Position numbers and translations under genes: made by a program. A stretch of DNA of 64,000 nucleotides, from the NCBI RefSeq assembly GCF_900107965.1, contig NZ_FNVU01000019.1, positions 1 through 64,000 of the forward strand, given 5' to 3'. The notes below the pieces were generated by a model that was not told the DNA's origin, did no database searches, and worked only from the letters and a program-made list of their open reading frames with translations. This DNA is from Actinacidiphila yanglinensis. GTDB lineage: Bacteria; Actinomycetota; Actinomycetes; Streptomycetales; Streptomycetaceae. This document shows positions 60,769 through 64,000 of the stretch, one piece after another. Position 1 is the first letter of the stretch. Every line of letters starts with the position of its first letter.

Positions 60769-62142
60769 TCAGCCGCCGGCCGGGACCGGGACGAGCGTCG
60801 CGCGGAAGTGGCGCAGGATCGGGGACTGGTCGACGATCCGGTAACCGTGGACGCTGTCCGCGTTCTTGGCGATCCGGGCCAGGGTCTCGCCGACGTGGTC
60901 GTAGTGGCTGCGGGTGTAGACGCGGCGCGGCAGCGCGAGCCGGACCAGCTCGTAGGGCGCGCTCTTCACCGGGTTGCCGTCCTCGTCCTCCTCGCCGAGG
61001 TAGAGGGAGCCCAACTCGGCCGAGCGGATGCCCCCTTCGAGATAGAGCTGGCAGGCCAAGGCGTGGCCGGGGTACTGGTGGGACGGTATGTGCGGGAACA
61101 GCCGCCCCGCGTTGAGGTAGAGCGCGTGCAGGCCGGGCGGTTCGAGGAGGTCCACGCCCGCCGAGCGCACCCGGTGGGCGAGGTGCGAGGCGATGTCGGC
61201 CCGCTCCGCAAGGTAGGACGGCTCGGTCACCTCCTTGAGCCCCTGCGCCATCATGTCGAGGTCGCGCCCGGCCAGGCCGCCGTACGTCGCGAACCCCTCG
61301 GTGGCGATGAGCAGCAGCTCGCAACGCTGCGCGAGCTCCCCGTCGTTGAGCCCGATGAAGCCGCCGATGTGGACGATGCCGTCCTTCTTGGCGCTCATGA
61401 CGCAGCCGTCGGCGAGACGGAACGCCTCCTCCGCGACCTGCCGCGGGGTGCGGTCGCGGTAGCCGTCCTCGTGCCGGGTGACCAACCAGGCGTTCTCGGC
61501 GAACCGGGCCGCGTCCAGGAAGAAGGGCACGCCGTGCTGCCGGCACAGCGCGGAGGTCTGCTTGAGGTTCTCCATGGAGACGGGCTGCCCCCCGCCACCG
61601 TTGTTGGTGATGGTGATCACGACCATCGCCACCCGGGAGCCCTCCGGCCCGGCGAGCGTGCGGCGCAGCTCCTCCAGGTCGATGTTTCCCTTGAAGGGTG
61701 CCGGGTCGTCCAGGTTCCGTGCCTCGGGACACGGCAGGTCGCGCGCTTCCGCGCCGGCCAGCTCGACGTTGGCCCGGGTCGTGTCGAAGTGCGTGTTGGA
61801 CAGGGCGAGCCGGCCCGGCTCCAACAACGTGCTGAACAGGACGCGTTCGGCCGCGCGCCCCTGGTGGGCCGGCAGGATGTGGGAGTACCCGGTCAGCTCC
61901 GTCACCGTCTCGTGGAACCGGTAGAAGGAGCGCGAACCCGAGTAGGACTCATCGCCGGCCATGCCGGCCGCCAGCTGCGCCGCGGACAGCGCGCCGGTGC
62001 CGGAGTCGGTCAGCAGGTCGATGGTCACCTCCTCGGCACGCAGGTCGAACAGGTTGTAGTGCACGCGCTGCAGCGCTTCCTCACGCTGCTGCCGTGTCGT
62101 GAAAGGGATGGGTTCTACAACCTTGATGCGGTACGGCTCCAT
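60769..62142 (-). CDS. tnaA: Tryptophanase / tyrosine phenol-lyase family PLP lyase
   Basis: The enzyme should split tryptophan, or a prenylated tryptophan, into indole, pyruvate and ammonia. The 457-residue length equals TnaA. Motifs: IDLLTDSGTGA, DESYSGSRSFY, FDTTRANVELAGAE, DAARFAENAW and the PLP lysine in MSAKKDG. The position that is Arg in tyrosine phenol-lyase (GVRAMERG) is Leu here (GIRSAELGS), as in tryptophanases. AGGAG lies 11 nt before the ATG. It is 41 bp after the prenyltransferase gene, an arrangement known from Streptomyces indole-prenylation loci. Confidence 0.93.
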   Translation of the reverse strand: MEPYRIKVVEPIPFTTRQQREEALQRVHYNLFDLRAEEVTIDLLTDSGTGALSAAQLAAGMAGDESYSGSRSFYRFHETVTELTGYSHILPAHQGRAAERVLFSTLLEPGRLALSNTHFDTTRANVELAGAEARDLPCPEARNLDDPAPFKGNIDLEELRRTLAGPEGSRVAMVVITITNNGGGGQPVSMENLKQTSALCRQHGVPFFLDAARFAENAWLVTRHEDGYRDRTPRQVAEEAFRLADGCVMSAKKDGIVHIGGFIGLNDGELAQRCELLLIATEGFATYGGLAGRDLDMMAQGLKEVTEPSYLAERADIASHLAHRVRSAGVDLLEPPGLHALYLNAGRLFPHIPSHQYPGHALACQLYLEGGIRSAELGSLYLGEEDEDGNPVKSAPYELVRLALPRRVYTRSHYDHVGETLARIAKNADSVHGYRIVDQSPILRHFRATLVPVPAGG

Positions 62143-62183
62143 GCAGACCACTACTCCTGTCTTTCGGTCGTGCGGAGGTGCGT

Positions 62184-63335
62184 TCAGCGCCCGGTCCGGA
62201 GCGCTTGGCGGGGCGGTTGGACCTCGTACGCCTCCGAGGAGACGTAGACGGTCACCCGCGGGGCCTGGCCGCGCTGGTGGACCAGCGCCACGTAGGCGAG
62301 CAGGCCCACCCCGTCGTCCAGCGGGCGCGAGGTCGCGGCGGACAGTGCCCGGTCGAGGGCCGCGCTGTCCATGCCGAGGCGGCGCAGTACGGCCACCGCG
62401 CGCCCGCGGGCCTGCCCGTCGTCGCGGACGTAGCCGCGGACGGGCATGTGCAGGGTGTAGCCACTGGGCAGACCGGTCGCGGTCTCGGTGAAGGAGTGGC
62501 AGGTCAGGGCGCGCCGGATGAGCGGTCCTTCGCCATCGTCACCGCCCTCTTCCGATCCGCCGGCGATGGTGCGGAAGAAGCTCCGCGCCTCGTCCCGCTC
62601 CCGGTCGGACGCCCCCCGGGGAATCTCGGCGGCCTGTTCCGCAACGAGTTGCTCGTGGGTGACGTACACCTTCACCCGCGGCGCCTTCCACGCTCCGAGG
62701 TCGAGGGCGACGAAGGGTAAGCCGTCCCCGCTCGGCAGCGTGTCGAAGGCGTCCCGGTACCCCAGTCTGGCGAGGGCCTCCCGCACCGTCTCCTCGGTGC
62801 GGTCGTATCCGTTGGCGGCCGGGTTGAGGTAGACCTTCACCCCCGGGACGCCACCGGGCCGCAGGTCCAGCGCGCACCACAGGGCGAGCGGGCCTTCGGG
62901 CGAGGCGGGGAAGAACAGGTCCTCGAGCTGGTCCAGCCGGGCGGTGGAGAACTTCCAGCGCTCGGCCATCTCGCGGATCACCCGCAGGCCGGTGCGGCCG
63001 TTGGCCGCCAGATCCTCGGTGCCGGCACCCGGTTCCAGCAGCACCCGCAGTGCCGGGGTCGCGCCCGGCTGGAAGGCGAGGGAGAACTCCACCGGCGTGT
63101 GGTCGTCGGACAGGAAGCTGTTCGAAGGCGGCGGCAGCGCCAACGACCGTACTGCCACCGGACCGAGACCGTCGGTCAGGACCCGGGCGTACGTCTGCGC
63201 GTCCGCACGGTCGAACTGCGCGACCTCGCACAGCCGGCCGAGTTGGGCGGTGACGAGATCACCCAGCCGACCCGGGTCCGACGGGGGAAGACCGGTGCCG
63301 GCCGAGCCGTGCATCGACGCACAGCGGGCGGTCAC
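62184..63335 (-). CDS. DMATS-type indole/tryptophan prenyltransferase
   Basis: A soluble ABBA-fold enzyme that transfers a dimethylallyl group to the indole ring of tryptophan. The 383-residue protein resembles bacterial DMATS enzymes such as IptA and the S. coelicolor 5-DMATS. It has PVEFSLAFQPG early, KVYLNPAANGYDRTEETV and RVKVYVTHEQLVAEQ mid-protein, and TVYVSSEAYE at the end, the repeated RVKVY strands that bind diphosphate. The GTG at 63335 has GGAGGGG 6 nt upstream. It forms an operon with the tryptophanase gene. The ring position modified cannot be told from sequence. Confidence 0.93.
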   Translation of the reverse strand: MTARCASMHGSAGTGLPPSDPGRLGDLVTAQLGRLCEVAQFDRADAQTYARVLTDGLGPVAVRSLALPPPSNSFLSDDHTPVEFSLAFQPGATPALRVLLEPGAGTEDLAANGRTGLRVIREMAERWKFSTARLDQLEDLFFPASPEGPLALWCALDLRPGGVPGVKVYLNPAANGYDRTEETVREALARLGYRDAFDTLPSGDGLPFVALDLGAWKAPRVKVYVTHEQLVAEQAAEIPRGASDRERDEARSFFRTIAGGSEEGGDDGEGPLIRRALTCHSFTETATGLPSGYTLHMPVRGYVRDDGQARGRAVAVLRRLGMDSAALDRALSAATSRPLDDGVGLLAYVALVHQRGQAPRVTVYVSSEAYEVQPPRQALRTGR

Positions 63336-63656
63336 CGGTCCCCTCCGGTTGTGGACGGAAATGCCGGGACATTCCCGCCGAGGGCGAAAAGATACCCGCC
63401 CCGGAGGGCGGGTTCTACGGGCGGGACCTCGGCTGTGGGGTGTTTCCTCTTGTAGGAGGAACGGATGTTCGATATACCGGAGTGGTTGTCTGGTAGCCGG
63501 GATATCGGCGAGACTGCGGTACGCCGATGGACGGGGGGGTCGACGGCGGCAGGCACGGCTGCTCCTTAGGTCCTGGCCAACGATTTTCGCCTTGGTGACT
63601 ACCCGTCCCGGCGAATGATCATGTAAGGCCCAGGCATATGCACGTTGTTACCTGGG
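63336..63656. promoter_or_regulatory. Control region between DMATS and P450 genes
   Basis: This AT-richer gap contains a hairpin with 8-bp arms (63394-63401 with 63406-63413) 59 nt before the DMATS start, possibly a leader structure. Another hairpin (63629-63634 with 63651-63656) abuts the P450 stop and looks like its terminator. A short plus-strand ORF lies at 63465-63569. Confidence 0.45.
63465..63569 (+). CDS. Possible 34-residue ORF with strong Shine-Dalgarno
   Basis: An ATG at 63465 is preceded by AGGAGG with 5-6 nt spacing, the best Shine-Dalgarno geometry in this region. The encoded peptide begins MFDIPEWLSGSRDIGE and has two tryptophans. Codon use is poor for Streptomyces (ATA, TTG, TCT, GGT), so it may be a chance ORF, a leader peptide, or a recently acquired small gene. 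It is divergent from the prenyltransferase gene. I do not recognise it. Confidence 0.3.
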   Translation: MFDIPEWLSGSRDIGETAVRRWTGGSTAAGTAAP

Positions 63657-64000
63657 TCACACCTTCCACCAGGCCAGGAACGAACTCCACAAGCCGCCCT
63701 TTTCCGCCTTCCCCTGCGGTCGACCCTGGGTTCCGCTTGTCCCCGCTTGCCCCTTCTGGGCCGCAGTCGCGGGGTTTGGGGCCTGGCGTATCGGCTCGAA
63801 CCGGGCCGGGAGCGCGGCCAGGGCGCGGTTGAAGGGTCCGGGGCGCCAGGTGAGGCTGTCCACGGGCACCGCGAGCTCGATGTCCGGCAGCTCGTTGAGC
63901 AGGTTCTCGATGGCCGCGACGGTGATCAGCTGCGCCGGGTCCTTCGCGGGGCAGCCGTGCGGGCCGGTGCTCCAGGCCAGGTGGGCGCGCTTGCTGAGCA
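63657..64000 (-). CDS. Cytochrome P450, C-terminal part (runs off the window)
   Basis: The frame enters from the right edge and ends at 63657. The visible 113 residues include the heme-ligand loop WSTGPHGCPAKDPAQL, then IENLLNELPDIELAVPV and SLTWRPGPFNRALAALPARF, the usual P450 C-terminus. The loop departs from FGxGxHxCxG: Trp replaces Phe and Pro follows the Cys. This type resembles what I recall of the P450s (CYP154-157) that end Streptomyces conservon operons. A 40-residue Gly/Lys/Gln-rich tail follows. It may act on the prenylated indole or belong to a conservon off the edge. Confidence 0.85.
   Translation of the reverse strand, partial: LSKRAHLAWSTGPHGCPAKDPAQLITVAAIENLLNELPDIELAVPVDSLTWRPGPFNRALAALPARFEPIRQAPNPATAAQKGQAGTSGTQGRPQGKAEKGGLWSSFLAWWKV

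Noticed and set aside
60769..62142. Tyrosine phenol-lyase identity
   Set aside because: The Arg that binds the phenol hydroxyl in tyrosine phenol-lyase is replaced by Leu (GIRSAELGS), as in tryptophanases.

Overview
This is high-GC actinobacterial DNA, almost certainly a Streptomyces or a close relative. The reasons are the very high GC content, frequent GTG starts with strong Shine-Dalgarno sequences, a Streptomyces-type rRNA leader, and gene order. From memory, the run trpS - proC - ilvD - Ppx/GppA - radA - disA - mutY - sigE-cseABC - EmrB/TetR - M23 peptidase - clpC - lsr2 - coaX - nadC - nadB - panC matches the S. coelicolor core chromosome around SCO3334-SCO3384. No database search was possible.

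Layout. 1-560: promoters and leader of an rRNA operon whose 16S gene lies off the left edge on the minus strand. 599-1856: a tryptophanyl-tRNA synthetase behind a textbook ribosome-mediated attenuator (13-aa leader peptide with tandem Trp codons). 1929-9425: proC, an ABC exporter, a TetR/SDR pair, a glycosyltransferase and membrane proteins. 9550-17400: ilvD, a MITE-like element, a TetR/TIM-barrel pair, a Ppx/GppA phosphatase and an unusual sigma-like/zinc-finger/membrane fusion protein. 17522-26361: DNA integrity and envelope stress (radA, disA, mutY, a strange tRNA-like element, and the sigE-cseA-cseB-cseC cell-envelope system). 26435-36510: MFS exporter with TetR, M23 peptidase, clpC with a ClgR-type box, lsr2, an ArgA-like acetyltransferase, a BlaI-type repressor. 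36607-42183: a tight NAD/pantothenate/CoA operon (DUF2520-panC-nadB-nadC-coaX).

42405-56116: an aldolase/lyase, a quinone-oxidoreductase, a NarL-type two-component system, a repeat-rich intergenic region, a GAF-PAS-GGDEF diguanylate cyclase facing a flavin reductase across an exact CRP-like palindrome, arfB, terD, terB, a LuxR regulator and an ArsR/SRPBCC pair. 56235-64000 is more accessory: a secreted GH92 glycosidase with a ricin-type lectin tail and three LacI-type palindromes upstream, a 1-kb repeat-rich gap, a secreted YxFxxD-repeat protein, then an indole-prenylation locus (tryptophanase-like lyase plus DMATS-type prenyltransferase), a possible 34-codon ORF and the 3' end of an atypical cytochrome P450.

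The observations most worth following are the tRNA-like element (22454-22576), the sigma/anti-sigma-like fusion (15675-17369), the DMATS/tryptophanase/P450 locus with its small ORF, the 208-bp element with 23-bp terminal inverted repeats (11553-11760), and several clean operator-type palindromes.
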